Source: Costus lasius
Taxonomy: Eukaryota; Streptophyta; Magnoliopsida; Zingiberales; Costaceae
NCBI GenBank assembly: GCA_027563935.2
Contig: CM050449.1
Span: 47,714,507 to 47,778,506, forward strand
Direction of reading: 5' to 3'
Length of the DNA stretch: 64,000 nt
Under the pieces are notes generated by a model. That model was not told the DNA's origin, ran no database searches, and saw only the letters and a program-made list of their open reading frames with translations. Both the position numbers and the translations under genes were made by a program. Below are positions 31,133 through 42,963 of the stretch, in pieces (position 1 is the first letter of the stretch; each line of letters opens with the position of its first letter).

Positions 31133-33223
31133 TGTTGGTGTATATGCCCTAGGACCTAGTTTTGGTCCATCTTTGTACTACTTGACTCTGATATTAATAT
31201 ATATCTTTCTGGCATTGTCGTTATCATTGTTTGTCTACACCTGCGATTGCGTACTTACATGATAATGTCCCTGGAGACAGATTGGATCTGTGCTCGAACT
31301 ATAGTCCCCAGTCGATGTACCTGAGTGGATATGGGACAACTCTGGTACTTGAGAGACTGGTATGTGGGCTGGTTAGGCACGTGGTGCTAACGCAGACACA
31401 TGGGTATATCATTGGAGGATATACTGGATAGACCTGCTGTGAGGCTATGACTTGGTGTCATAAGTTATCCTCACAAGTGACAGGAGATGCATTGATCCCT
31501 TGACTTGAGGTCATTGACCATTCTATATGGTTAGGGACTTGCTTTGATACAACCTAACACCTTGCCGTAGTTGGGAGGTCATAACGGTTGTCATTGAGCA
31601 TGTCACGACCCATATGAGAAGGTCAATGGACAGACATAGGATTTGCCCCTTCCTTTGGGAAGTATGATATCCATGGAGCTCCCTTATGGTTCTATGACTG
31701 AGAGTGTATGGCCATACCCAGGTAAGAACCTATTCTAGTCATAGCCATGTGATTGGATGAAAACAAGTGGTGACACACTTGTCCAATCGGATATCAGTTC
31801 GGCAAAGAGACTGTAATGCATCTGTACCTAGTTACGATGATGGGGATGTCGATGTCGATATCCATTCCAATAACCTGGGTAGCAGCGATGCACTGCTAGG
31901 TGCCACTCACTGCTTGTGATAACCTTTGGTCAGCACTGCCAGCGTTAGAGGAACCTACAGGGTCGCACACCTTGATACTCGAGTTTTCATATTGATCGGG
32001 TAGCCTTTAGATCGAGTTATTGGATAACTCTGATCTATTTGGGAGATTTCATCAGTGCCAATGGGCCTGATGAGATGGAAGAAACTTATTGGGGCCAACT
32101 TCCGTTTTTGGCATATTGATCAAATTAACCATGGTTAGCCTCATTTAGCCATGGGTTAAATTGGATTGGATCCAATAGCTTGGTTAACATGCATAATGGA
32201 CTTTGGGCTTGGCCCATTGCTTAGTTGGGCTTGCTAATAAGTTGTATTGAAGGGCTATGAGGCTTGAAGGGTATAATGGGGATGAATTAATGGGATAGGC
32301 GCATATGGGATTCTAGTTGGACTAGAATTGGCGCCTATGCCTTGTTTGGTATCTCCTAGGTGATTAAATCAAATTGGATTTGATTAAATCACACAAGATA
32401 ATTGATTGGATTGTGTTTGACAATTGTGGGCTGATTATTAACATAATTAGAATCCTAATTGGATTAGGACTTGCACCCAAGCCACATTAGGTAATCCATC
32501 ATATTGCCTTGACTAGGTCTAGGCGCATGGATGGGATTAATGCCTCATATGGCATGATATGGGCGCATATGGCTGATGCTTGCTTTGGCAAGTCTTAGGC
32601 GCATATGGGAGTGGAGATTTAATCAATATACTTGATTGGATAATCTCCTAGAATCATGCCCTAATTGTCAACACTTGCCATTCTCCCCTAACCGCCTCTT
32701 GCTCCTATAAATAAGCCCTTACCGCCCCCTCTCTTCATGATGCTAATTCCTTGGAGGCGCGAAGCATTAGAGGGCGACGGCTTGGAGAGCTTAGAGCTCT
32801 TCTTCTTCCATCAAGGGCGCAAGCATGCTTCTTCTCTTCCTTTCCTTGGCGCAAAGGAACAAGAAGGCTTGCGGCGTTGTCTTCTCCTTCCATCTCCTTG
32901 GCGCATCACATCTTGGTGGTGGCGCAAGTTGCTTGGAGGATTCTCCTAAGGCATGGATCTTCTTCCCGAGGCTAGCACCGGGCGAGGAAGAAGAAAACTT
33001 GAGGAATCCGTGTGTGCGAGACTGCAGAGGGCGAACACTTGGGCGCCTTCATCGACATCGGCTTCCAATTGCTTAAAGGTACTTACTATCACATCGTGTC
33101 GACCCCCTCGCAAGAGATCTTCACTGGGTTTTTGGGACTAGCCTGTTTCGGGGACATTCTTCCGCTGCGTAAAATGTATCCATGGCTCTGAAAATTGTAA
33201 AATGTCCCCGGGGTTTCCCAACA
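31133..33223 (+). repeat. 3' LTR of element A (2,091 bp)
   Basis: Starts TGTTGGTGTATATGCC, ends TTTCCCAACA, then TSD CTCAT (33224-33228). It retains the 22 bp missing from the 5' LTR (near 32211-32232). TATA box TATAAATA at 32706-32713. It differs from the 5' LTR at about 19 positions. Confidence 0.93.
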
Positions 33224-33556
33224 CTCATGACACCAAGTCATAGCCTCACAGTGGGTCGGTCTAGTATATCCACCACTATTATACCCATATGTCTACGTTA
33301 GCACCTCGTGCCTAACCAGCCCATATACTAGTCTCACATGTACCAAAGCAGTCCCACATCCACTTAGGTACTTGACTGGGGACAACAGTTTGAGCACAGA
33401 TCCAATCTATCTCCAGGGACATTATCATGCACGTACATATTCACAGATATAAATAAAGCATAATAATGACAATGCCAGAATAATATATAAGAAATATCAA
33501 TGTCAAGTAGTATAAAAGATTGACCAATAATAGGTATTAGGGCATAAACACCAACG
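33224..33556 (-). repeat. LTR Z, right piece
   Basis: Continues 5869 after A: ATGACACCAAGTCATAGCC, then the reverse of the family I LTR start, ending ATAAACACCAACG at 33556, where CA is expected. The right neighbour is not a polypurine tract, so Z is not a 3' LTR with its element to the right. Confidence 0.8.
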
Positions 33557-34433
33557 CCTCTAAGCTCCTTACCACCACACAAACGCAATCAAGGCAACAA
33601 AACCGATATGGAATAGTAAAGCAGAATTCTAGCTTTCTATTGGATCATGTTTCAGTCATAGCAATAAGTTCACTATGGCTGTAACTTATGTAGCTAGAAG
33701 ACCAATCTTCTATCTATTAATTAGATAGTTTGCAGGTCTGGAAGTTCCAAGAGCCCAAATTCAGAATACAATGATCAAACACAGAAACTACAATGGTAAA
33801 CTATAGTAGCAGATTCAGATTACCTTGTCCAAGTCTCGACCACAACAACAGATTTGTTGTGTTCGAAAACTAAGCAGGCAGAGGTCCTAAATACTACCTA
33901 TTAATGAGGTAGTTTGAGGATCTCTTGGTTCAGAAACTTCAAGCAAAGTTCTAAGAATAGAAATCTTGGCACAAATTCAGCAAACAGAAAAAAAAAACTC
34001 AGTGACAAACTTCAGCAAGTCCAGCGAAATTGAAATCCAAGTTTAGTAGGGTTTGCAAGTCATGTTGACAGCAAGATTGAATCCAATCTCGGTAGGAATT
34101 TCAAAAGTTTTCTCCTATAACACTCGACACAAGAACATAGCACACACTTCAGAAACAGAAAGAAAATATGCAACCATCAATGAGAAAAATACATAGTAGC
34201 TTGGTTTGAGGGGTTTGTTCTCAACCAATTTTCACCCAGACCCATTGCAATCCTCTCAACAACTATATCACTTATAGTGCTGCTCAGATTCAGGCTTAGG
34301 CATCACTTGGATTACTAGAAATTATAAGACACAGAAAACTCAATATTACCATAAAACAGAGAACAATGTACACGAAACTAAGTCAAATTTCAAAATTTGA
34401 TTTACACAAACAAAAGAGCACCTTAGGGCTTCT

Positions 34434-34444
34434 TTGATACCACT
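34434..34444 (-). other. Possible relic LTR/primer-binding-site junction
   Basis: The minus strand reads TTCA, G, then TGGTATCAAAG, like the LTR-end plus tRNA-Met site of the intact elements with one change. If real, an old reverse element has its 5' LTR to the right of 34444 and its leader to the left. The other LTR end was not found. Confidence 0.35.
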
Positions 34445-36114
34445 GAAGTAGGATGAAACTCCAAAGAATCCATCCTAAGTTATGTAGCTCTATTCTACTT
34501 AATGCACACAAGCACAAATGCAATTAACTCAGCAGAATGGAAAGCAAGAAAACATCTGTAGATTCAAAATTACTAAGCAGAAGGATGATAAGCTAGCATG
34601 CAACCTAGATCTCCAAGTTAACCTACTCATTTAGAGATTACCTGAGGCCCCCTTTAGGGAAGGAGGTCAAGACCCCTTTCTTTGAATCCTCCTACTCCCG
34701 GATCTTGGCGATGAGGTCAAGATTTAAAGGGGAAATTAAAAGGCCAATTACAATCACAAGTTAACAAGAGGGGGGCGCAGAAGACAAAGCCCACAAGCCC
34801 TCTTAATCTATAACAAAATCCTTAAAGGATCTTGATCAGGTCTTCTGCTTGTAGCTAATGCTTCAAGTCGATCTTTAGACTTCAACCTCCAAAGAAAGTC
34901 CTTCACAGTAGCCTTCAACCTCACAAACTCAAAGACCAGCATTTGAGGGAGGAAGAAGATGTGGAGGTTTCTGTTAGGGAAGAAAACACAAAGGTACTCT
35001 CGGCACAACACCAAGCACACGCTAACAAGCTGGAAGTTTCCTATTTCATAAAATGTAGACTAAGTGCAAAGTGTGAATTACAAGGGCTTTAAACCCCTTA
35101 ACCCTCAAAGATCATATTCCCTCATAATGTATCTTAGGGCTGTCAACTCTCGGCTTGAACGTGGATGGCTGAGATGAGATGGTCCTTTCAAGCTCCTTCA
35201 TTGGGTATAGTGGGTGGCTACATTGTTCTTTGCTTGTGGCCGAAGTATTATTGAGAGGGAGTGGAGACTCTCAGTTGAACAAGTGTAGGAACAATCAATG
35301 CGCATGCTGGTGGTGGAAGTGGCTGATTGGGCGCAAGAAGTATGCTTGATGCTGATTGGCTTCATGAGGAGCTGTCGTGACGTGAAGAGGTGTATAGCCG
35401 AATAGGGTGAAGCTTATTCTTGCATGTTTGACTTGAGTTGCTTGATTGACTTGTCTTTGACGATTTGTTGAATTGTCTTGATGAGGTGGCCTGATCTAAT
35501 GGCTATGACTTAGATTGTTGATTGGTCTTTTGTGAATTACAGGTGCAAAACATCCTAGGTTAAAACAACCTACTACATCATCTAGGAAAGTAAAACTGAC
35601 TTAAAGAAAATAAAATCCTAGGCTATTCCTACTCTAAAACATAATAAGTGAAAGTAAACAAACAAGCATTACTAAATCCCCGAAGGTGCTCCTGCATTAG
35701 TTCCCTTTATCTCTATATATCCTCCATGAATCCTCCTTCACTTTAGAATACCTTTTCTCAATTAAAACCTCAAGAATCAATTCAAAATTTATTGAGCGAG
35801 CACTAGAGTAGGTCATGACTGTATTCTATTCAAAGTTGTTATCACAATTGGTGACGATGGTCACTGATGTCATGCAATTATACAACATATTGCGGCTTAG
35901 TTTTGTTATCATTCTAGGGTTAAAATCATAGTTTTATCCCATTTATGCATCTAAAAACTTTATATTACTCAGAATCTTCACTTCTCCTTGATTTATTAAA
36001 ATGCAGGAATTATCGACAAAATCTAAAGGAATTTAGAGAAACTGAAGATATGGGATTACTCTTCATGACGGAATGAAGCCACACGTCAAATTTCAGATGA
36101 AACAGAGTACTCTA

Positions 36115-36400
36115 CAGAGATCACGGTCATACCTATACACCCATGCACGGCCATGCATCACCCTGCATTCCCAGACATCACCGAGGAGTTCATAGGCATA
36201 CTTGTGCATCCATGCACGGCTGTGAAGACCTCAGTAGATTCATTTCATACTTCATCGACGAGTTCATAGCCATACCCGTGCACCCATGGACAGTCGTGAA
36301 GTCTTTGGCGAACCAGATCCAGACGCTATGAGGACTTCATGGCCATACTTGTGCATCCATGCACAGTTGTGAAGTTGTCCACCATTCATGACACCCTTGC
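36115..36400. repeat. Imperfect tandem repeat, period about 74 bp
   Basis: A 40-bp core (TTCATAGCCATAC, TGTGCATCCATGCAC, TGTGAAG) begins at 36188, 36262 and 36335, with a weaker copy near 36115. Spacing is 74 and 73 bp. Such arrays occur in LTRs or leaders of some plant gypsy elements, but identity is not established. Confidence 0.6.
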
Positions 36401-37088
36401 GGTTTTTCGTCCGAGTCTTGCTATTTTGGAAGCGAAATTTAGGGAAAACTAAGGGGAAAGATTCCTAAATGGGCAATGAAGGTTTTGTGATAGTTATCGG
36501 ATGGTTTCAAGCATCGTTTCGAGGGGATTTTGGCAAGAGGAGACAACAAGGGTTCTTGGCGATGAACTCAACTTTAGGGGACTTGTTGGCAGTTATTTCT
36601 TCCTCATTTTAACGTTGAAGATCGTGATTCACCCTCTCGTTTCATAGATCTAGCCTTTCCTTTAGTTTGTATTGATTTTTCATGAGAGATTTGATGTATT
36701 TCACGATGAATATTATAGCGTAAACTCATTTTTGGGATTTGGGCGTAACCTGCTATAAGGATGTTGGTCTTTTGTGATATTTAATTAGTACTTTATTTAA
36801 TTTTCTATTATTCTTATTTAATCTTTGTTGCGAATATCTCATATTAATGCATTGACAAAGCATTCGTATATTTTAGACGTTGTGGGATGGACTAAAAGGT
36901 GAACCGCAACGTTAGAACCTCTTATATTAGACTTGTAGTTTCGATCACTAAAGTAGGTCAAAACTACTCGAGGAATTAAGAAATTCTTCATAAAACTCAT
37001 TGGATCTACTTAACCAAGTAAGCCACGAAAGTAGGAGACTAAGGTTATGTCAGATATCAGATCGTAGCCTGAAAGGGGACGATTTGTA

Positions 37089-39153
37089 TGTTGGTGTATA
37101 TGCCCTAGGACCTACTTTTGGTCCATCTTTGTACTACTTGACTCTGATATTAATATATATCTTTCTGGCATTGTCGTTATCATTGTTTGTCTACACCTGC
37201 GATTGTGTACTTACATGATAATGTCCCTGGAGACAGATTGGATCTGTGCTCGAACTATAGTCCCCAGTCGATGTACCTTAGTGGATATGGGACAGCTATG
37301 GTACTTGTGAGACTGATATGTGGGCTGGTTAGGCACGTGGTGCTAACGCAGACACATGGGTATATCATTGGAAGATATACTGGATAGACCCGCTGTGAGG
37401 CTATGACTTGGTGTCATGAGTTATCCTCACAAGTGACAGGAGATGCATTGATCCCTTGACTTGAGGTCATTGGCCATTCTATATGGTTAGGGATATGCTT
37501 TGATACAACCTAACACCTCGCCGTAGTTGGGGGGTAATAACGGTTGTCATTGAGCATGTCACGACCCATATGAGAAGGTCAATGGATAGACAAAGGATTT
37601 GCCCCTTCATGAAGGAAGCTTGATATCCATGGAGCTCCTCTATGGTTCTATGACTGAAAGTGTATGGCCATACCAAGGTGCGAACCTGATTTAGTCATAG
37701 CCATGTGATTGGGTGAAAACAAGTGGTGACACACTTGTCCAATCGGATATTAGTTCGGCAAAGAGACTGTAATGCATCTGTACCTAGTTGCGATGATGGG
37801 GATGTCGATGTCGATATCCATTCCGATGACTTGGGTAGTAGTGATGCACTGCTAGGTGCCACTCACTGCTTGTGGTGACATTTGGTCAGCACTGCCAACG
37901 TCAGAGGGACCTACAGGGTCGCACACCTTGATACTCGAGTTTTCGTATTGATCGGAAAGCCTTATGATCGAGTTATTGGATAACTCGGATCTATTTGGGA
38001 GATTTCATCAGCGCCAATGGGCCTAATGAGATGGAAAAATGTTATTGGAGCCAAACTTCATTTTTGGCAGGTTGACCCGTATTTGACCAAGGTTGGCCAC
38101 ATTTGAATTAGGGTTGCATTGGATTGGATCCAAGTGCTTAATCAACCCATGTAATGAAGTTTGGGCTAGCTCGTTATCCAATGAGGCCCGATAACAAGTT
38201 CTCATGAAGTGAGAAAAGGTTAAAAGGGTATAATGGGGACAAAACTTCTCCCCTAGGCGCCTATGGGCATAATGGGGAGAAGTGGCGCAATTTGCTTCAT
38301 TAGGAAGCTTTAGGCGCCTTGCCCCTCTACCTTGGATGGTATGCTTGCTTCTATGGCAAGTCTTGGGGCTGATATGGCTTGATAGACTTCTTTGGAAGGT
38401 CTCATGCGCATATGGATAATTAGGAGAGGTTTATGGTAAAGTCTTGGAGACTTTCCTTACCTCAAACCCTAATTACTCTCTCCCCTTTACCCTAGCCGCC
38501 TCCTCCTTTGAGAATTGCGCCCACACCCTATTATTGCTGCCCCCTCTTGCCTCTCTATATATACATGGGTATATGCGAGAGCAAGAGATTGATTTTGGCG
38601 TGAGCAAGAATTAGAAGGGTAAAGAGGGAGGCTTTGGCGAAAGTCTTCTCTTCCATCTTCATCCTAGTCACAAGTCTCTTCTATCCTTCTTCTCTTGGAG
38701 CAAGGACGGATAGAACTTGGTGTCTTCACCCTCTTGCCTCTTATCTTGGCGCACCTTCTCTAGGAGTTGGCGCAAGTAAGGATGAGGAATTGAAGACATG
38801 GCGGCAACATCTCCATCTTTCTTCTTCATTGGCGCCTCTACTTTAGAAGTGGCGCAAGGGTTGAAGAAAGTGCACGAAGGCTTGGATCTTCTTCCCGAGG
38901 CTAGCACCGGGTGTGGAAGAAGAGGACTCGAGGCATCCGTGTGTGTGAGACTGCAGAGGGCGCACGCTTGGGCGCCTATCACGACATCGACCTCATCTTG
39001 CTCTGAGTTATTTTCTAACTCATCGTGTCGACCCCCTTGCATGCGATCTTCACTGGGTTTTTGGGACGGACCTGTTTCGGGGACATTCTTCCGCTGTGCA
39101 ATGCATGTATGTGTCTCTGAAAAATTGTAAAATGTCCCCGGGGTTTCCCAACA
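37089..39153 (+). repeat. 5' LTR of element E (2,065 bp)
   Basis: Starts TGTTGGTGTATATGCC, ends TTTCCCAACA, and is followed by the PBS. Palindrome at 37662-37673 and TATATATA at 38556-38563. The first 900 bp are close to A; the middle differs and has wording nearer to LTR Z, so E belongs to a distinct subfamily. No partner LTR in the window. Confidence 0.9.
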
Positions 39154-39154
39154 G

Positions 39155-39165
39155 TGGTATCAGAG
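39155..39165 (+). other. Primer-binding site of E
   Basis: TGGTATCAGAG one base after the LTR, as in A. Confidence 0.88.
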
Positions 39166-39667
39166 GGACTTGCAAGACTCGAATGATGTTTTATGCTTTT
39201 CTTTCATGCTCACATGCCATATCTCTATTTTCAAAAAATAGCATAATGCATGGCAAACGATTTTTCTAAGTAGGAAAAATTAGGGTTTCTTGTTTCTATC
39301 ATCCTCTCAATCTCTTTTGGATTTTTGGACTATTTTTCTTGTCTGATTTAAAGATCAAAGGCGCACGTAGTTTTGTCAAGTAGGACGGGCATTGTGTCTT
39401 CGGACTGGCCAAGTCTCTTGATCTGACAAAATTGCCAGCCGAAAGGATCTCTGAAATCATCTTGAAAAATAAATCGCAATTAACCAAAAGATTTGTGAGA
39501 AGAAGATGAGAAAAAGAGACTGGTTTTAATGAAAAAGTAAAATTTCAGATTTTATGTTTTTCATGAGCATGTAGAATTGCATGAGTAAATACCTTGATTG
39601 TGCATGATGTTGTGGTCGTATGTCAAGCCACCTAGCATGCCTGTGATGTATCCTTGTGAGGCCTACG
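39166..39667 (+). other. Leader of E, left piece
   Basis: Aligns with the start of the A leader: GAACGATG-like wording, the shared TTTCAGATTTTATG stretch near 39544, and the GCATGCCTGTGATG repeat near 39636. It includes about 150 bp after 39340 not matching A. Ends at the F target site. Confidence 0.75.
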
Positions 39668-41351
39668 TGAAGGACCCCTACAACAAAGGGGGGCGAAACC
39701 CTAATAGGCGCATTTTGGAGGATTTGAAGCAGCGGAGAGGGTTTCTAGATCTATTGCATGCTATATGATCAACATAAAAACATTCTATAGAAAGAATGAG
39801 ATTCATACCGATGCCATTTCTAGATGGCGACTTGGAAGCAGAAAGCGATGTGGCTTTCCTCCAGAGGTGACGCACACAAGATGAGTCTTGGCTCCTCCTT
39901 GTCGCCCCTTGTGCTAGCAAGGATCGTCCAAGTATCCTGATCGAATGAAAGGGATGAGATCTTCTTGGCGATTTCTTCCTTCTTCTTTTCGTTCACCTTC
40001 TTCACCACACGAGAGAGAACTTGTGTCAACTCGTGGAGAGGCGAGGCGAGAAGAGGCGTGAAGAGGAGAAACGTGAGGCGTGGTCACGTTTAGAGAAGTG
40101 CTATCTAAAAATAGCATACCACTTCTCAATATGCGATCATGGGTTTACCCCAATCGCAAACCTCTTATCTCATGAACCATCCGCTCACTTAATGAGCTGG
40201 TTCAATTCGGTTCGGTTCAAGAACCAATCAAGCCAAGCGATCCAGTCTAGATCATGATTAAACCCTAAGGCTCCAGATATAACCGTTGATCTCTTGATGC
40301 TTCTGATCTCACCGATCTAGCATCCATTCTCTCGATCGAAGCTTACCGATCTCAAGCCCTAATCAATCAAACATGATCAGACCAGATCTCACTTACAATC
40401 AGAGATTAAATCCCTTTAAACTGAACCCAAATAATTCAGTCCACACGATCTGACTTAAGTAATCCATATCATCAAATTGTGCGACCCTGAGGGTTTCCTT
40501 TAAATGTCGGTAACGATAACTTACGTCATCACGATCAGTGAGGGGTATCTAGCAACACATCACTGTCTCCCGATATAAAGGAAAGAGTCTTCCAAGACTA
40601 CACCCAAACCACAGCACAAGTGTGAATCCAACTCACAAGGCATGCAAATATCCTTTGCCACAGGACGTTCTTATTGGACAAGCGTGTCAAGCTTGTAGCT
40701 CCAATATGATGAGCATGATTAGATCAGATGAACATAGTCACCTGGGTATGGCCATACACTTTTCTCAATCATCTCATCCAGGGGGCCCCTTTAGAACATC
40801 ACACTCCTTAAACAAGGAGACGGCAATCCTTTGTCTATCACTAGTGCCCTAACCTGACTCAAGCTCACCATCCAAGATAGTCTATAATCATTATGTTTTA
40901 AATGATATTGAACTACCTCAAAACAATGACAATCATCATTTAGAAACACAAGTGATCTCAAGTCAGAGGACATGTGCCACTTGTTGCAATCAAGGATTAT
41001 TCACATTGTGACAAGCAATTGAATATCCTAGTAGGGTCTGTCCAGTACATCCAATGTACCCATGAGTCTACATCTTATTCCATGCTCGAAGCATCCTATA
41101 AGATTAGAACACATATTAGTCTTAACCATATCAAGGCTGTCTCATGTTCACCAAGATATCTCGACTAAGGACTTAACTGCATGTCAGCCTAGCTGAACAG
41201 CTTTGAGACATTATTCAGAAGTACACTTATTGCATCAGATAAGGTAACAAACTGAATAACAGCCATTGCCTTTATAAACATAAGAGTTTATTACATGATA
41301 CTGATACAATCCCAAGGCCTCAAACATTAGCCTTAAGGGCATACCCCAACA
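39668..41351 (-). repeat. 3' LTR of element F (1,684 bp)
   Basis: Minus-strand start TGTTGGGGTATGCCC at 41351, end GGGGTCCTTCA at 39668. Palindrome at 40746-40757. Polypurine tract at 41352-41366. Confidence 0.95.
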
Positions 41352-41371
41352 ATCTCCCACTTGCACTTAAT

Positions 41372-42775
41372 CTAATGGTTGAGAAATCTCAAACCCATGT
41401 TATTATAGTGCTTCACATGCTTCTGCTGCGCCAGAGGCTTAGTAAGCGGGTCTGCCAGATTGTCATCTGTATGTACCTTGCAGACTTTGATCTCGCCACG
41501 ATCAATGATCTCCCGGATCAAATGAAACCGTCTCTGTATGTGCTTGGACTTCTGGTGCGACCGTGGTTCCTTTGCTTGTGCGATTGCTCCAGTGTTATCA
41601 CAGAAGATAACCAAAGGATCTGCACTCGAAGGAACAACACCAAGTTCCTGAATGAACTTACGAATCCACACTGCCTCCTTGGATGCTTCCGAGGCTGCAA
41701 CATACTTGGCTTCTGTTGTGGAATCAGCAACAGTTGACTGTTTGAAACTTTTCCACACCACTGCTCCTCCATTCAAGCTAAAAACATAGCCTGATTGCGA
41801 TCGGAAATCATCCTGGTCTGACTGGAACGAAGCGTCAGTATATCCTTCTATACTGAGTTCTTCCTGACCACCATATATCAAGAACATATCTTTGGTCCTC
41901 CGCAGATATTTTAAAATGTTCTTGACTGCAATCCAGTGCGCCATACCTGGATTACTTTGGAATCGACTGGTCACGCTTAACCCGTAAGCGACGTCTGGGC
42001 GAGTACACAACATCGCATACATAATGGACCCAATAGCCGAAGCATAAGGCGTATTGTCCATTTCATCTTTCTCAGTCTGTGTTTGTGGACACTGACTCTT
42101 CGAAAGATTCAGACCATGTCTGACTGGAAGATACCCTCTTTTAGAATTCTCTAAATGGAATCTCTCCAGGACTTTATCGATGTAAGTACTCTGGCACAGC
42201 CCGAGAAGCCTCTTAGATCTATCTCTGTAGATCTTCACACCTAGTACATAGGCTGCTTTTCCTATATCTTTCATCTGGAAACATTTCCTTAACCATGCCT
42301 TAACCGCATGCATTTCAGGAATGTCATTTCCAATGATCAAGATGTCATCGACGTAGAGGACTAGGAAAGTAATCACGCTCCCACTAAACCTCTTATATAC
42401 ACACGGGTCATCCTCGTTCTTGATGAAACCAAATTCACTGATTGATTCATCAAAACGAATATTCCAGCTTCTTGATGCTTGTTTAAGTCCATAAATAGAC
42501 TTCTTTAACTTGCATATTTTATGACGATCTGATGGATTAGTGAAACCTTCTGGTTGTGTCATATACACATCCTCATCCAGATTTCCATTCAGGAAAGCTG
42601 TTTTCACATCCATTTGCCAGATCTCATAATCATAATATGCTGCTATCGCGAAAAGAATCCGAATAGACTTAAACATAGCTACAGGTGAGAAAGTTTCATC
42701 ATAATCTATCCCGTAGATTTGTTTGAAACCTTTCGCAACTAGCCTGCCTTTATAGGTAACCACATTACCATCCAT
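41372..42775 (-). CDS. F polyprotein: RT and RNase H
   Basis: 467 codons open from MDGNVVTYKGRLVAKGF to MGLRFLNH and stop at 41372-41374. RT has QMDVKTAFLNG and LYVDDILIIGND; RNase H has GYTDASFQ, TEAKYVAASEA (Glu to Lys next to the usual TEAEY) and CDNTGAIAQ. CAG is kept at the RT/RNase H junction, unlike C and D. The ATG at 42775 is internal to the family polyprotein. Upstream, a 25-bp deletion breaks the frame, so this part is not joined to integrase. Confidence 0.9.
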   Translation of the reverse strand: MDGNVVTYKGRLVAKGFKQIYGIDYDETFSPVAMFKSIRILFAIAAYYDYEIWQMDVKTAFLNGNLDEDVYMTQPEGFTNPSDRHKICKLKKSIYGLKQASRSWNIRFDESISEFGFIKNEDDPCVYKRFSGSVITFLVLYVDDILIIGNDIPEMHAVKAWLRKCFQMKDIGKAAYVLGVKIYRDRSKRLLGLCQSTYIDKVLERFHLENSKRGYLPVRHGLNLSKSQCPQTQTEKDEMDNTPYASAIGSIMYAMLCTRPDVAYGLSVTSRFQSNPGMAHWIAVKNILKYLRRTKDMFLIYGGQEELSIEGYTDASFQSDQDDFRSQSGYVFSLNGGAVVWKSFKQSTVADSTTEAKYVAASEASKEAVWIRKFIQELGVVPSSADPLVIFCDNTGAIAQAKEPRSHQKSKHIQRRFHLIREIIDRGEIKVCKVHTDDNLADPLTKPLAQQKHVKHYNNMGLRFLNH

Positions 42776-42963
42776 TTACAGCCTATAGGGACAACTCCCA
42801 GAGGCGGATCAACCAAATCCCAGACTTGGTTATCTGACATGGAGTCCATCTCGGCGCGCATAGCTTCAAGCCATCTCGCTGACTCCGGTCCACTGACCGC
42901 ATCCGCATAAGTGAGGGGTTCATCATTATCAATGATGTAGACTCCGTCATAGCGTTCAGGCTA
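42776..42963 (-). pseudogene. F polyprotein: linker and RT N-terminus, broken
   Basis: Begins with TAG at 42961-42963 after RRSGRIRR, where C and B have CAG. It then encodes PERYDGVYIIDNDEPLTYAD and MDSMSDNQVWDLVDPP. At about 42775 it lacks 25 bp found in B, C and D, which encode the WIFKKKID region. The deletion lies between two ATCCAT repeats and shifts the frame. Confidence 0.88.

Larger units (their letters stand above)
5870..33223 (+). mobile_element. Element A: Ty1/copia family I, split by B (and C within B)
   Basis: 5' LTR 5870-7939, internal region 7940-11614 and 29549-31132, 3' LTR 31133-33223. TSD is CTCAT at 5865-5869 and 33224-33228. B inserted at 11614/29549, duplicating CCCAG, in the linker between integrase and RT. 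Without B the element is about 9.4 kb. The LTRs differ by about 19 substitutions and a 22-bp indel over 2.07 kb, so the insertion is fairly recent. Yet gag has a large internal loss, and integrase, RT and RNase H carry stops and frameshifts, several shared with H. It probably moved as a non-autonomous copy using proteins supplied in trans. Confidence 0.93.
33557..37088. other. Degenerate intergenic segment between the two nests
   Basis: About 3.5 kb with no ORF over about 70 codons and no recognisable host gene. It holds a primer-binding-site-like junction near 34434-34444 (minus strand) and an imperfect tandem repeat at 36115-36400; the last 650 bp are AT-rich. Most likely old retrotransposon remains, but no protein domain supports this. 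Confidence 0.6.

Noticed and set aside
33557..37088. Possible host gene between the nests
   Set aside because: No ORF above about 70 codons, no splice-joined domain and no similarity recognised; features point to repeat remains.
38668..39130. 124- and 110-codon overlapping ORFs at the end of the E LTR
   Set aside because: Opposite-strand open frames in the GC-rich R/U5 region; not conserved as protein in A or H.
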